DNA of 64,000 bases from Oribacterium sp. NK2B42 (GCF_000424445.1 NZ_AUJX01000016.1:1-64000); one strand, 5' to 3'; positions 6,963 through 16,366 are shown, numbered from the stretch's first letter. Notes: generated by a model not told the origin, from the letters alone. A program made the numbers and translations.

Positions 6963-8633
6963 TTAGAACACTATCGCACATGTGCTTCCCAGCAAAATGA
7001 AGAACAGACCGATCATCAGTCCGAAACCTGAGCATCCCATCAGTTTCATGGTACCGAGAAGAGTTATACGCTTCCCGTTTCGATCCATTCTTCCTATGCC
7101 AAGCATTGACAGGATGCTGAGCTTTCGGTCGATGCGTTTGCCGATAAGCTTTTGTCTGCCGTCGGGCCTGAGCTCATAAATGTATGGATGATCGTAGACA
7201 TCCTTCCTCACGCCCTTCACAAAATAAACAAGAACAATCATTGCAGCCAGAACATACCACGCGGCACCGTTCATAGGATAAAAGTGATCGAAAAATCCTT
7301 CACCCTCTTTCATATCCGCAAGTCTTAACAACGTCGCCGGGATAAGCGGAAGGAAAATAGTAACAAGTGCGTTAATGATTATTCCCACCCATCTTCCGAA
7401 GGTGTAGAACTTTAATCTCACGGGAACTCTCTCGCCCTTTGCATTAGCCTCATAAAACACCGGAATGTTACTGTAAGGGTTCTTCAAAATGCCCTTTCCT
7501 TCATTGATGACAAGCTCGCCGTCTTCACGGTATGCTTTTGAAGCTTCACTTTTGAGTGTTACCCTTCGGATCAGAGAGGTTCTGCCGTCGCACATTACCG
7601 CGAATATGATGCAGCCGAAAACCATGGCGCCGTAGAACATCGGCTCCGCAGCCCAGCCATAGAAGTATCCCATGATCAGGGTAAGAATCACCGTATAAAT
7701 CGTGGGTTCGATCATCCATGGGTAGGATTTTGTGTTCCTGTTTTTAGAAACTGCGATTCGCCCGGTCTGACCGTTCATAACTGCGGTCAGGGGTCCGTTT
7801 TTAATGAAATAGACCGGAAGTATGGCGGAGAGGACATTAATCTTTTCCGTGTGAGTGCTGATCTGTACTCCGGAGGTCTGCATTACCGACTCAACCTTAG
7901 GTCGGAAGTCTTCTGTGACCTCTTCCTCGATTCGCTGGTTTATCACCTTGTCGGGAGAGTCATTGAGCTTGACGGGCATGCCTGCGATGAGGCCGAATTC
8001 GAAGGGTCTGGCTGCTGACCAGTCAAAGGGCTCCATCTCGTTCATCACCAGATTGTCAAACTGCTTCGAAGTATTGACTGCTGTTCCGTCCAGGTATCCG
8101 CCGCACTGATATCTTCTGTCATTTCCGTCCCTCAGAACTTCCGCATAAACAGGTCCCTTTGCCACCCTGTAGGGCAGATATGAGCCGTGGAACTGACCCA
8201 TGGATGAAACCACAGCCTTTCCTTCAGGGGTGTTCGAATGTTTATGCCCCCAGTCCAGCATTCTCTTTTTTGCTTCCTCAGGCGTTATGGTAAATGGAAT
8301 GATCAGGTCCGGCATCTGCGATGAGTCCGTGAGTTCCGATCTCACAAGCTTACTGCCGCAGAAAATGCATTTCTCTGAAGCTTCCCCTTCACCAAATATA
8401 ACTATGGCTCCGCAGGCTGAGCAGGAACACTCTTCCATTTTGTCACCTGCAGCCCGGATCTTTATACTGTTTTTGTTTAGTTCTTTCCACTTATAAACCG
8501 AATCGTATGCTTCCTCTATGCCTGTTGACATACCGCAGTTCGGACATCTGTAGGTCTGATTAACGATGTCGAAATTTGCCGGTGCCCCGCAGTTTTTGCA
8601 ATAGATCCTAAGTGGAGATCTGCTCTCATTCAT
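6963..8633 (-). CDS. Zinc-ribbon membrane protein of unknown function
   Basis: The 556-residue protein begins with two rubredoxin-like zinc knuckle pairs: YCKNCGAP with YRCPNCG (residues 11-34) and CSACGA with CIFCGS (about residues 69-94). A cytosolic region of about 200 residues follows, then roughly five membrane segments in the C-terminal half (for example TIYTVILTLIMGYFYGW and WYVLAAMIVLVYFV) and a hydrophobic C terminus. The arrangement resembles bacterial TFIIB-type zinc-ribbon membrane proteins found near DnaJ- or helicase-like genes, but I cannot assign a function. It shares its zinc-ribbon/membrane style with the neighbouring PrsW-like gene, which hints at a related task. Confidence 0.7.
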   Translation of the reverse strand: MNESRSPLRIYCKNCGAPANFDIVNQTYRCPNCGMSTGIEEAYDSVYKWKELNKNSIKIRAAGDKMEECSCSACGAIVIFGEGEASEKCIFCGSKLVRSELTDSSQMPDLIIPFTITPEEAKKRMLDWGHKHSNTPEGKAVVSSMGQFHGSYLPYRVAKGPVYAEVLRDGNDRRYQCGGYLDGTAVNTSKQFDNLVMNEMEPFDWSAARPFEFGLIAGMPVKLNDSPDKVINQRIEEEVTEDFRPKVESVMQTSGVQISTHTEKINVLSAILPVYFIKNGPLTAVMNGQTGRIAVSKNRNTKSYPWMIEPTIYTVILTLIMGYFYGWAAEPMFYGAMVFGCIIFAVMCDGRTSLIRRVTLKSEASKAYREDGELVINEGKGILKNPYSNIPVFYEANAKGERVPVRLKFYTFGRWVGIIINALVTIFLPLIPATLLRLADMKEGEGFFDHFYPMNGAAWYVLAAMIVLVYFVKGVRKDVYDHPYIYELRPDGRQKLIGKRIDRKLSILSMLGIGRMDRNGKRITLLGTMKLMGCSGFGLMIGLFFILLGSTCAIVF

Positions 8634-8672
8634 ACTCCCCTTCTACTCCCCTATGTTTTCTGTTTTAAAAAA

Positions 8673-8714
8673 CCACCGGGGACGGTTCTCGCCGGAGAGA
8701 ACCGTCCCCGGTGG
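8673..8714. repeat. GGGACGG-family palindrome, 42 bp
   Basis: CCACCGGGGACGGTTCTC and its complement surround a 6-nt centre. It lies between the zinc-ribbon gene and the PrsW-like gene. The right arm is repeated alone at 19677-19689. Confidence 0.92.
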
Positions 8715-8733
8715 ATAAGTTTATTTTACCATC

Positions 8734-9837
8734 TCATACCGGAGAATCGTAGTATGCATATTTTTTAATATTTTTGTACGCAGTGACATTGAGCACCACC
8801 ATAGAAATCAGAAGAAGCAGTCCTGTGAGGATCTGAATGATCTCGTTTTCGCTGCTGCTTCCGAGCATGCAAAGGAAGTCGTAGCCGCCATGAATCAGGA
8901 TAGTTATGATCAGGCCTTTTTTTCGAAGCTTCTTTGAGCCTTCCAGATCCCCGTGAAGCTCATGAGACTTTGCTATGCCGTAGTAGTAACCCATGTAAAT
9001 GCCGAAGACGCAGTGTCCAGGAAATGCCGCTCTCATGAAAGCAGTACTCAGGGTGCTGTCTGCAATATACATAAGGTTCTCGGCTATCTCGAAGCCAAGT
9101 GCAAGCATGGTGCTGTAAACCACGCCGTCAAAGCGGTAGTTAAATGCAGGATGCTTCCAGGTGTATTTTTTCAGAAGGAAATATTTGACCAGTTCCTCTG
9201 TGGCTGCAGCCAGAATAAATGCCTCCATAAAGCAGTAAACAACAGGATCCCAGAAGAACAGGAAATCTATGATCATGCCAATGAAGGATTCAATCAGTCC
9301 CGACACCAGAGTTGCGATACATGCACCTGCAAAAAAAAGCTTAAGCATTAAACCAACCGGCTCTGGCTCTATGCGGTCCATCTTGTAAATCAGAAATATC
9401 AGTACTATACCTGGCAGGCAGGATAAAATCATCGCGAGGTCGGCATCACCATCTTCAAATATAAATGAGCTGATGAGAAAACCCATGGTTAGTACAATGA
9501 TGACAAAGATGGGTAGTCGCCTGACCACAAATGGCGGCTGCTGCACCATGCCGGAGGTTTGGATTCCGGGTGTCTCATATGTATTCGAGTTTCTCGTGGG
9601 ATATGCCTGCCTTTGATCACTGTAGGTAGCTCTGGGCTTAGATATATCATCGGTATTCGAGTTTCCCGTTGAAAAGGTCTGCCTTTGATCACTGTAGGTA
9701 GTTCCGGGGTTAGGTGTCTCAACTGTTTCAGACTCTCTTGCAACAGAGTTCTGTTTTTGAACTATGGCAGGGGTTCCGCAGTTAGAGCAGAATTTATCTC
9801 CCTCTTTAAGCGGCGAGCCGCATTTTTGACAATTCAT
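8734..9837 (-). CDS. PrsW-family intramembrane metalloprotease with N-terminal zinc ribbon
   Basis: The 367-residue protein opens with a zinc ribbon (CQKCGSPL and FCSNCG, residues 3-20). A Ser/Thr/Asn-rich linker follows, containing a 24-residue tandem repeat built on TYSDQRQ (a 72-bp DNA repeat, period 9581 to 9653). About eight membrane helices come next. PrsW hallmarks are present: EELVK with Glu214-Glu215, PGHCVFGIYMGYYYG and LIHGGYDF, which would bind the catalytic zinc. PrsW in Bacillus cleaves the anti-sigma factor RsiW, but no sigma/anti-sigma pair is visible in this window, so the substrate is unknown. Confidence 0.88.
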   Translation of the reverse strand: MNCQKCGSPLKEGDKFCSNCGTPAIVQKQNSVARESETVETPNPGTTYSDQRQTFSTGNSNTDDISKPRATYSDQRQAYPTRNSNTYETPGIQTSGMVQQPPFVVRRLPIFVIIVLTMGFLISSFIFEDGDADLAMILSCLPGIVLIFLIYKMDRIEPEPVGLMLKLFFAGACIATLVSGLIESFIGMIIDFLFFWDPVVYCFMEAFILAAATEELVKYFLLKKYTWKHPAFNYRFDGVVYSTMLALGFEIAENLMYIADSTLSTAFMRAAFPGHCVFGIYMGYYYGIAKSHELHGDLEGSKKLRKKGLIITILIHGGYDFLCMLGSSSENEIIQILTGLLLLISMVVLNVTAYKNIKKYAYYDSPV

Positions 9838-9861
9838 AGTACTTCTCCTGAACTTATGATG

Positions 9862-9920
9862 TGAATCAGGGGGACGGAGTTACCGGTCCATGGACCGGTA
9901 ACTCCGTCCCCCCTGATTCA
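9862..9920. repeat. GGGACGG-family palindrome, 59 bp
   Basis: The arms run from TGAATCAGGGGGACGG to a central ACCGGTCCATGGACCGGT and back, with one bulged base. It is located between two minus-strand genes that each end in or start beside it. Confidence 0.9.
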
Positions 9921-9935
9921 TTATACACCTATTTA

Positions 9936-10946
9936 TTATTCATGCAGTTTGAATTCAGTATCTTCCTTTATTATCTCAAGCATAATTGCTGCGAACTTCG
10001 GATCAAACTGGGTTCCGGAGCCTTTTTCAAGCTCACTCATGACCACATCCTGGGGGATGATGCCTCTGTAGCTTCTGTTGCTGGTCATGGCATCGTAAGC
10101 ATCGGCAACTGCAATGATCCTTGCTTCTTCGGGGATAGCATCTCCCGCTAATCTGTCAGGATATCCTCTTCCGTCGTAACGCTCATGATGATAGCGAGCT
10201 CCGATGGAAAGCTTGGGCATTTCCACAATGTTCTGAAGTATTTTATAACCTCTTCCCGGATGTGTTTTTATGGTGTTGTATTCTTCATCAGTAAGTTTAC
10301 CGGGTTTATTGATAACGGCATCAGGCACTCCTATCTTCCCTACATCGTGTAGAAGTCCTATCATGTATATCTCTTCCTGCTTTTCGAAGGTATAACCGGC
10401 TCTTTTGGCTATTTCCCTTGAATACTCGGCAACCCTGCTGGAATGTCCCTTTGTATAGGTATCCTTGGCATCGATGGCTTCTGCAATGGTCTGTACTATA
10501 TGTACGGATAATGCTTCTATCTCTTTAGTTTTCTTTACTACTTCGGCATGCAGATTCCGCTGAAGCCTGATGAGCTCCAGAAGATGTCTCACACGCAGTG
10601 TCAGAACCTCTGCCATAAAGGGTTTTCTGATAAAATCCATGGCACCCATGGAAAGACCGGTAGTCTCAGCCCGGCAGTCATCATTAGCAGTAAAGAAAAT
10701 AACCGGTATCTCTTCCTTTTGATTTTCTTTCTCCCACTGCCTTAGCAGCTTCATGGTCTCAAAACCGTCGAGGTCTGGCATCTTTATATCCAGAAGCAGG
10801 AGATCGATGGAATTCTTCACGACATATTCCAGCAAAAGCCGTCCGCTTTTAAGGCAGGTTACCTTAAACCCGGCTTCCGAAAGAACAGTTTTTGCACTTT
10901 TCAATATGATGGCGTCATCATCAACAATCACTACCCGTTCTTCCAT
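9936..10946 (-). CDS. Response regulator with HD-GYP c-di-GMP phosphodiesterase output
   Basis: The 336-residue protein has a receiver domain (residues 1-125; acidic pocket VDDD, phosphoacceptor Asp53 in LLLLDIKMPD, Lys in RKPF). An HD-GYP domain follows from about residue 145, with LLHDVGKIG (HD) and YHHERYDGRGYP (HHE and GYP) intact, so it should hydrolyse cyclic-di-GMP. It is the last gene of a run with the hybrid histidine kinase and the solute-binding lipoprotein, and is probably the kinase's output. A three-copy 34/35-bp tandem repeat separates it from the binding-protein gene. Confidence 0.93.
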   Translation of the reverse strand: MEERVVIVDDDAIILKSAKTVLSEAGFKVTCLKSGRLLLEYVVKNSIDLLLLDIKMPDLDGFETMKLLRQWEKENQKEEIPVIFFTANDDCRAETTGLSMGAMDFIRKPFMAEVLTLRVRHLLELIRLQRNLHAEVVKKTKEIEALSVHIVQTIAEAIDAKDTYTKGHSSRVAEYSREIAKRAGYTFEKQEEIYMIGLLHDVGKIGVPDAVINKPGKLTDEEYNTIKTHPGRGYKILQNIVEMPKLSIGARYHHERYDGRGYPDRLAGDAIPEEARIIAVADAYDAMTSNRSYRGIIPQDVVMSELEKGSGTQFDPKFAAIMLEIIKEDTEFKLHE

Positions 10947-10963
10947 TTATTTCCCTTTCTTTA

Positions 10964-11049
10964 GAGGATCAGTCCTCCCACAAACCTACTTTCTACGGAG
11001 GATCAGTCCTCCCATAAACTTACTTTCTTTCGGAGGATCAGTCCTCCCA
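10964..11049. repeat. Three tandem copies of a 34/35-bp unit with GGAGGATCAGTCCTCC hairpin
   Basis: Copies of GAGGATCAGTCCTCCCA begin at 10964, 10998 and 11033. The copy at 11033 encodes the last residues and stop of the binding-protein gene (LWED and TGA). The other two lie beyond the stop and would encode the same peptide end, so the gene's 3' tip has been duplicated twice. Each copy can form a 6-bp hairpin. Confidence 0.9.
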
Positions 11050-12345
11050 CAAGCTACCGTATGCAGCTATTGCCTCATCTACAGTCATAGTACCGTTTGC
11101 AACCTTGTAGGCTGCTGCGCGAAACTCCTTGTCTACGGCATCATTAAGACCGGTTTCCTGATAGCTGAATGACTTATCTTCAGGAAAACCTTCAAGAGAC
11201 GAGTAAACCTCATCCAGAGAAAAATTATTTGTCGGAGTTATAAGTCTCTTTATCTGAGCCATATTTCCAAGTTCTTTTTCTCTCATGATGAACTTGATGA
11301 ATTCATTGGTCATATTAAGGTTACTGCTGTTTTTATTCACACTGAAGAAAATATTGACCGAATCCAGAAAATATCCGCCATCATCCCCAATGGGTACCAC
11401 ATAGAATTTATACTTAAAGGGAGCTGATTGGAACTTTTCGGATTTACTCTCCCGCTTCAATGTTCCGGAAACCATGTCTCCGCTTCCCAGCATCATGGGA
11501 ACATCCCCTTCGAAAAAGCGCATTATGACAGCATTATAATCATCCTCTATCTCCTCCGTGCATCGTCCGGGATTAAGGAATCCCCTGTCAACAAAGACCT
11601 TAAGCTTTTCCAAAGCGGGGCGCATCATTTCTCCTGCGGACTTATCCATGGCTTCAAGAGATTTTGCCGATCCCGGATTTTTTATGACGTCGTAACAGAA
11701 AAGAGGAAAGTCAAAAGCATAGTACATGCTTGCCACTGTTGTTCCATTGGCACCCATGATGGGTGTTTCGTATCCGGCTGCCTTAAGCTTATCACAAACC
11801 TCCATAAGCTCACTGTAATTGTTCGGGACCTTCAGTCCGTTTTTCTCAAAGATATCCATATTCACAAGCATTCCGTAGGATCTTGTGAATATGGGAAGCA
11901 TGTTCACATCTCCGTTTTCCAAAGTCAGCATGGCTCCTTTACGGACACAATCCAGATCTATCTTAAGGGACGGATCGGAAAGGATCTCTGCATTTTCAAA
12001 AACAGAACTCATACTGTCATCCTCAAGCATCCATGTTGTGGTAACATAAATATCCGGAGCTTCATCACTCATGAGAGCACTGGTTATGGTATTTCTATAA
12101 TCATCCAGATAAACATAGTTAAGGCTTACGTTCGGATAGTATTCATAAAACCTCTCAAATTCACTTTCAAGGGACTCAAAATTCGAGTAGTTTCCCGCCA
12201 CCTTGATGGAGCATGCCGTATCGGTCGGCAATCCGGGCTTGAAATCCCCACTGTTATCCGGTTTTTGTGCGCAGGAAGTAAACAACATTAAAGCGGCTGC
12301 CGCCGGAATCAATACCCTCAGTTTAAACCCCGTATTTTTGATCAT
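11038..12345 (-). CDS. Extracellular solute-binding lipoprotein (ABC type-1 sugar-binding family)
   Basis: The 435-residue protein has a lipobox (LFTSC, cysteine about residue 25) and the fold pattern of family-1 solute-binding proteins: SIKVAGNYSNFESLESEFE near the start, DIYVTTTW, a hinge region with MLPIFTRSYGMLVNMDIFE, and FVDRGFLNPG. No ABC permease or ATPase gene is adjacent. It sits instead between a hybrid histidine kinase with an extracellular sensor and an HD-GYP regulator. The likely role is therefore ligand sensing for the kinase rather than uptake, though this is inference from context. Confidence 0.85.
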   Translation of the reverse strand: MIKNTGFKLRVLIPAAAALMLFTSCAQKPDNSGDFKPGLPTDTACSIKVAGNYSNFESLESEFERFYEYYPNVSLNYVYLDDYRNTITSALMSDEAPDIYVTTTWMLEDDSMSSVFENAEILSDPSLKIDLDCVRKGAMLTLENGDVNMLPIFTRSYGMLVNMDIFEKNGLKVPNNYSELMEVCDKLKAAGYETPIMGANGTTVASMYYAFDFPLFCYDVIKNPGSAKSLEAMDKSAGEMMRPALEKLKVFVDRGFLNPGRCTEEIEDDYNAVIMRFFEGDVPMMLGSGDMVSGTLKRESKSEKFQSAPFKYKFYVVPIGDDGGYFLDSVNIFFSVNKNSSNLNMTNEFIKFIMREKELGNMAQIKRLITPTNNFSLDEVYSSLEGFPEDKSFSYQETGLNDAVDKEFRAAAYKVANGTMTVDEAIAAYGSLWED

Positions 12346-12401
12346 TATGCTGCCTCCCTCATATAAATCAAGCCCTTAGTCATTTTCCAGGGCCATATAC
12401 T

Positions 12402-13904
12402 CTATGAATCTTCTCCACCTGCTAAGATTTCAGGTATCTTATCATAATCAAAATCGTCCAAAGCCTTTCTGAGTGCTTCAAACCTTTCGTTTTCATTCTC
12501 AGGTAATCTGTGATTTTCAAGTGATTCCACAATATCACTCACTTTATCAAAATCAAAGGATTTACAGCTCTCCCTGATATCAGAGTATGCCTTTTTAAGA
12601 TCCTCCGGGGATATAACAGGTCTGTCATCTTCAGCATCCGATCCGGCTTCCGATGCTTTTTTATAGAAATTAAGAGGCTCAAGTTCCCTGACAAGCTTTC
12701 CATACCGGTCAAGAAGTTCTCCCAAATCTCTTTTCAGAGTATCTTCATCACCGTCTTCTCCTGCTTTTTCAAGCCGTGCCGCAAAATCTCCAAGCTTCGA
12801 TGCCCCTATCAGACGGGAAGAACTTTTCAAAGCATGTATTTTGACTGTCAGGTTCTTGAGATCTCCGGCTGCCCGGTATCTTTCTATATCTTCTCTGTTC
12901 TTCTCAGCGGATTCAATATACTTCTCCACAGTATTTATATAGATTTTATCGCTTCCGCAAAATTTAAGGCCTGAAGCAACATCCAGTTCTTCTATATCAT
13001 AGATAAATTCAGGTATAAGCTGACTCTTTTCATCATTCTCATCAGCTGCGGGAGCAATCTTCTCCTTCGGAAGATACTTAAGAAGCAGCTTCTCAAGCCG
13101 GTCAGGGTCTACAGGTTTCGTTATATAATCATCAAAGCCTGAGCTAATGTAGATATTCCGCATACCTGAAAGAGCATTAGCCGTAAAACATATTACAGGT
13201 GTATGAGCATTGGGTGCACCCGGAATTTCCCTCATTTCTATCAGCGTTTCTACACCGTCCTTATCAGGCATCATATGATCCAGGAATATGATATCGTATT
13301 TTCTCTGCTCATAAAGTACTATTCCCTCATCTCCGCTGATGGCAGTATCTATCTGCACTTTAGTCCGTTTAAGCAGGTTTTCGATAACAGAAAGGTTGAC
13401 CTCGTTATCGTCCACCACCAGAAGTCGTGCCTCCGGTGCAGTAAAGGATTCTTTGTATTTTTTTCTTTTGGCAACGGTATTTTTGAAGGTTTCCACATAA
13501 TCACCTATAGGTGTCCGGTCCTTTACAGCCTGAACAAGCTCGAAGGAGAAGGAAGATCCCTTCCCATATTCACTTTCCACCTCTATATGACTGCCCATCA
13601 TGTTGAGAAAGCTTTGAGCAATGCTCATGCCAAGGCCTGTACCTTCGATATTTCTGTTCTTGCCCTCTTCTATACGTTCAAAAGCCATAAACAGGCGTTT
13701 CATATCTTCAGGCTTAATGCCTATGCCCGTATCCTTTACACTTATCAGAAGTCTTACGGAATCAGGACCTTCTTCTTTAAATCCTGCTTTAAAGGTGATG
13801 GATCCTTCCTTTGTATATTTTACCGCATTTGAAAGAATATTGGTGATAACCTGTTTGATACGTATTTCGTCTCCGTACATCACCATCGGGATATCCCTGT
13901 CCAC
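12402..13904 (-). CDS. C-terminal half of split hybrid histidine kinase: ATPase, receiver and HPt domains
   Basis: This open segment continues, in the same frame, the kinase that stops at a TAG at 13944-13946. Its nominal start is an internal GTG without a convincing ribosome binding site. It contains the HATPase (GDEIRIKQVITNILSNAVKY, DTGIGI, GTGLGMSIA), a receiver domain (LLVVDDNEVN, phosphoacceptor in IIFLDHMMPDKDG, KPVD) and a histidine phosphotransfer segment (VKIHALKSSSRLIG). On its own it lacks the phosphorylated histidine of the HisKA helix and any sensor, so it could not work as a normal kinase unless the TAG is read through or is an error. Confidence 0.8.
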   Translation of the reverse strand: MDRDIPMVMYGDEIRIKQVITNILSNAVKYTKEGSITFKAGFKEEGPDSVRLLISVKDTGIGIKPEDMKRLFMAFERIEEGKNRNIEGTGLGMSIAQSFLNMMGSHIEVESEYGKGSSFSFELVQAVKDRTPIGDYVETFKNTVAKRKKYKESFTAPEARLLVVDDNEVNLSVIENLLKRTKVQIDTAISGDEGIVLYEQRKYDIIFLDHMMPDKDGVETLIEMREIPGAPNAHTPVICFTANALSGMRNIYISSGFDDYITKPVDPDRLEKLLLKYLPKEKIAPAADENDEKSQLIPEFIYDIEELDVASGLKFCGSDKIYINTVEKYIESAEKNREDIERYRAAGDLKNLTVKIHALKSSSRLIGASKLGDFAARLEKAGEDGDEDTLKRDLGELLDRYGKLVRELEPLNFYKKASEAGSDAEDDRPVISPEDLKKAYSDIRESCKSFDFDKVSDIVESLENHRLPENENERFEALRKALDDFDYDKIPEILAGGEDS

Positions 13905-13943
13905 ATCAAGTTCAAGTAAAAGTCCCTTTTCCTCTGCCTTGGT

Positions 13944-15233
13944 CTAAACCATATTTACCAGGTCATTAAGCATTAAAACAAAGTTATAATCTGCATTGTG
14001 TATATCCATCTTTCCTGCCTCTATCTTTGAAAAATCAAGTATGTCATTAATAATTCCCAACAGTGTTTTACCGGCTGTCCTGATGCTTTCGGAATATGCA
14101 ACGATTTCCTCTTCGTGACTGTCTCTCAGCACCATTTCATTAAGTCCCAGTATCGCATTCATAGGTGTGCGGATGTCATGGGACATGGTGGAGAGGAAGT
14201 GGGATTTTGCTTCATTGGCCTGATTGGCCGCCTCCGCAGCTTCCGAGAGTTTAATGTTGTAGGCCATGAGTATGATGTAATTAAAAACAAGTAGTCCGAG
14301 CAAGCCAAGGGTCACCATCCCAAGCAACAGCCAGTCAACCACTGTGTTGGTGCTAAGCTCCCGGGCCGGTATATATGCCAGGAGATACCATGTTTTAAGG
14401 GATTTCAAAGGAATATGAGAAATGATACATTCCTCTCCTTTTGAATTCAGCATCTTCATGGTGCCAAGCTCAGAGGTGATTTCCTTTGTCATGTTATTGT
14501 ACCCGGTGCTGTCTGCCCGGTTATAAGACTTGTAATATTCGAAGAAATTGGAATTCTTCAGTGACTTGCCATGAACCAGATAATCTCCGTCCTTGTTTAT
14601 GAGAGAAATCTCTACTCTGTCGTACTCACCGTTAAAAAATACAAGTTTATCCTCAAGAGTACTTACAGCCTCGACTCGCATCAGGATGGCCTCTTTAAGT
14701 TCTCCCGTTGTTTCATCCAGAACCTTAACGTAATTCATAAAGGCAATAGACTGTACCCCGTTCTGGGGGTTTGTATATGCTCTTGTAAGGTTTAATACTC
14801 CGTCTTCTTTACTTATGTTATCAGGATCACCAAAGAGATTGATCTTACTGTATGATACCGAATAATCATCCTGATCTGTCAATGAAGGGTTGGTCGATAT
14901 GCCGTTTTTATTTGGATCCTCCGGAAATATCAGATGACCGTAAATACTTGGTGATATCTTAGCTTTTCTGATATAAGATATAGCTTCTTCTGCAGTCATG
15001 GGTGTTCCGGCATCTGCGGAACGATTGATAAAATTGGCCCAGATATCACAAAGATGCTGCTCGTCCAAAAGGTAGTTCGTGACGATCTGCTCTGCGGAAA
15101 TCGTCATTTTCTCGAAAGCTTCAACAGCATTCCTGTTGCTCTCGTTCATCTTTGTATTGGCATATTGAATTATGAAGAAGAGTATCAGTGCAATGATCAA
15201 AAGGTTGATAGCAATGATCTTCGATTTTTTCAA
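13944..15233 (-). CDS. N-terminal half of split hybrid histidine kinase: sensor and HisKA domains, ended by in-frame TAG
   Basis: The segment starts at a TTG with a GGAGG ribosome binding site 7 bp upstream and encodes 429 residues. It has a first membrane helix (residues 5-25), an extracellular Cache-like sensor of about 270 residues, a second helix (WLLLGMVTLGLLGLLVFNYI) and the HisKA helix with His352 in LSTMSHDIRTPMNA. It ends at NMV-TAG. The next codons read TKAEEKGLLLELDVDRDIP, which is what normally follows NMVQ in such kinases, so a CAG codon has probably become TAG. The whole gene spans 12402-15233 (943 codons before the final stop). Confidence 0.85.
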   Translation of the reverse strand: MKKSKIIAINLLIIALILFFIIQYANTKMNESNRNAVEAFEKMTISAEQIVTNYLLDEQHLCDIWANFINRSADAGTPMTAEEAISYIRKAKISPSIYGHLIFPEDPNKNGISTNPSLTDQDDYSVSYSKINLFGDPDNISKEDGVLNLTRAYTNPQNGVQSIAFMNYVKVLDETTGELKEAILMRVEAVSTLEDKLVFFNGEYDRVEISLINKDGDYLVHGKSLKNSNFFEYYKSYNRADSTGYNNMTKEITSELGTMKMLNSKGEECIISHIPLKSLKTWYLLAYIPARELSTNTVVDWLLLGMVTLGLLGLLVFNYIILMAYNIKLSEAAEAANQANEAKSHFLSTMSHDIRTPMNAILGLNEMVLRDSHEEEIVAYSESIRTAGKTLLGIINDILDFSKIEAGKMDIHNADYNFVLMLNDLVNMV

Positions 15234-15310
15234 GCTTACACCTCCATGATCATCCCAAAAATGTACAGTTCCCTTTATTATGTCGACAACAATACATATT
15301 TATCCATGCT

Positions 15311-16366
15311 TTAACTATGATTCTTCCTCTGTTTCAGTATCCACTGCACATTCCTGTCAATATATTTTGGATCCTTTGAGGTAAGTGACAGAAACTCCCT
15401 GATCCGTTCGGGACTGCAGTCACTGTTTACAAGTTCTGCCCTGTAAAGATAGTAATAGGCGACGGTGGAGGAAAGCTCTTCAAGGTCTGTACCGCCAAGC
15501 TTATCTTCAGCAAGGCGGAGTGCGGTATCATGCTCTCTTTCGATCATCTGAACGAGGTCCCCAAGTGTACGTTTTCCAAGGAAATCAAGCTGGATAAGCT
15601 GTGACTCGGGATTCGATTCGTTTACAGTGGCTCCGGTAATGGCTGCTATCTCCTTGAGAAGCTTCTGATAGGATCTGCTTCTTTTTGTAAACTCAGCGAT
15701 GGTTATAGCGTCCAGATACAGATTGTCGGCACAGTCGTTTTCTATACTGCTGATAACTTCCTGTTTATAATGAACCAGACTTTTGTGAATTCCTGAGAAA
15801 AGATCATCAGCTGTTTCCAGGAGACTTGCTGCTTTTGAAAAATTCCTTCTAACATCACGTGGCGTTGTGAAGGTCGATTTGTATCCGATATCGTGTTCTA
15901 TTTCTGCCCAAACGTGCTGAAGTAAGGTGCGGATCTGTACTTCAACCCACATATCCCGAAATTCTTCGGGATATTCGTCACTATCAGGAAGTGCGATGAT
16001 ATAGTGAAGTGAAAGATATCCAAAGGAAGTCGGGTCTATGAGATTTCTTTTGTCTTTTGATCTCGTCATGTCAACGCGAAATACTTCCGCAATTTTCCCG
16101 GCGACCATATCTATCCCTTCTTCAAAATAGCAAATAACACGAAAACCAAGGATATCACGAAGTTCATCAGCATTGTGATACCTGTCAGGTTTCCGGTCCA
16201 GCTTTCCCTTTATGGATTTCACTGTCTTGATTCTATGGGTGATGCCGTAGATGACAGAGCCGCCAAGCTCTCCTAAAGCATCATTAAGCCGTTCCTCCAT
16301 AACCGGTTCCAATGCCCGGTATTTATCAACTAAATCTTCTATTTCCCGATCCCTGGTATAAATCAT
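15311..16366 (-). CDS. RelA/SpoT-domain (p)ppGpp synthetase-like protein
   Basis: The 351-residue protein has the nucleotidyltransferase core of alarmone synthetases: HRIKTVKSIKGKL, ELRDILGFRVICYFE, FGYLSLHYII and WVEVQIRTLLQHVWAEIEHD (residues about 45-165). There is no N-terminal HD hydrolase domain and no TGS/ACT domain. It is thus a stand-alone synthetase, but with a C-terminal helical extension of about 170 residues, longer than typical RelQ/RelP (about 210-260 residues). It would transfer pyrophosphate from ATP to GTP or GDP. It is a separate unit upstream of the split kinase; the 77-bp gap leaves cotranscription possible. Confidence 0.88.
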   Translation of the reverse strand: MIYTRDREIEDLVDKYRALEPVMEERLNDALGELGGSVIYGITHRIKTVKSIKGKLDRKPDRYHNADELRDILGFRVICYFEEGIDMVAGKIAEVFRVDMTRSKDKRNLIDPTSFGYLSLHYIIALPDSDEYPEEFRDMWVEVQIRTLLQHVWAEIEHDIGYKSTFTTPRDVRRNFSKAASLLETADDLFSGIHKSLVHYKQEVISSIENDCADNLYLDAITIAEFTKRSRSYQKLLKEIAAITGATVNESNPESQLIQLDFLGKRTLGDLVQMIEREHDTALRLAEDKLGGTDLEELSSTVAYYYLYRAELVNSDCSPERIREFLSLTSKDPKYIDRNVQWILKQRKNHS

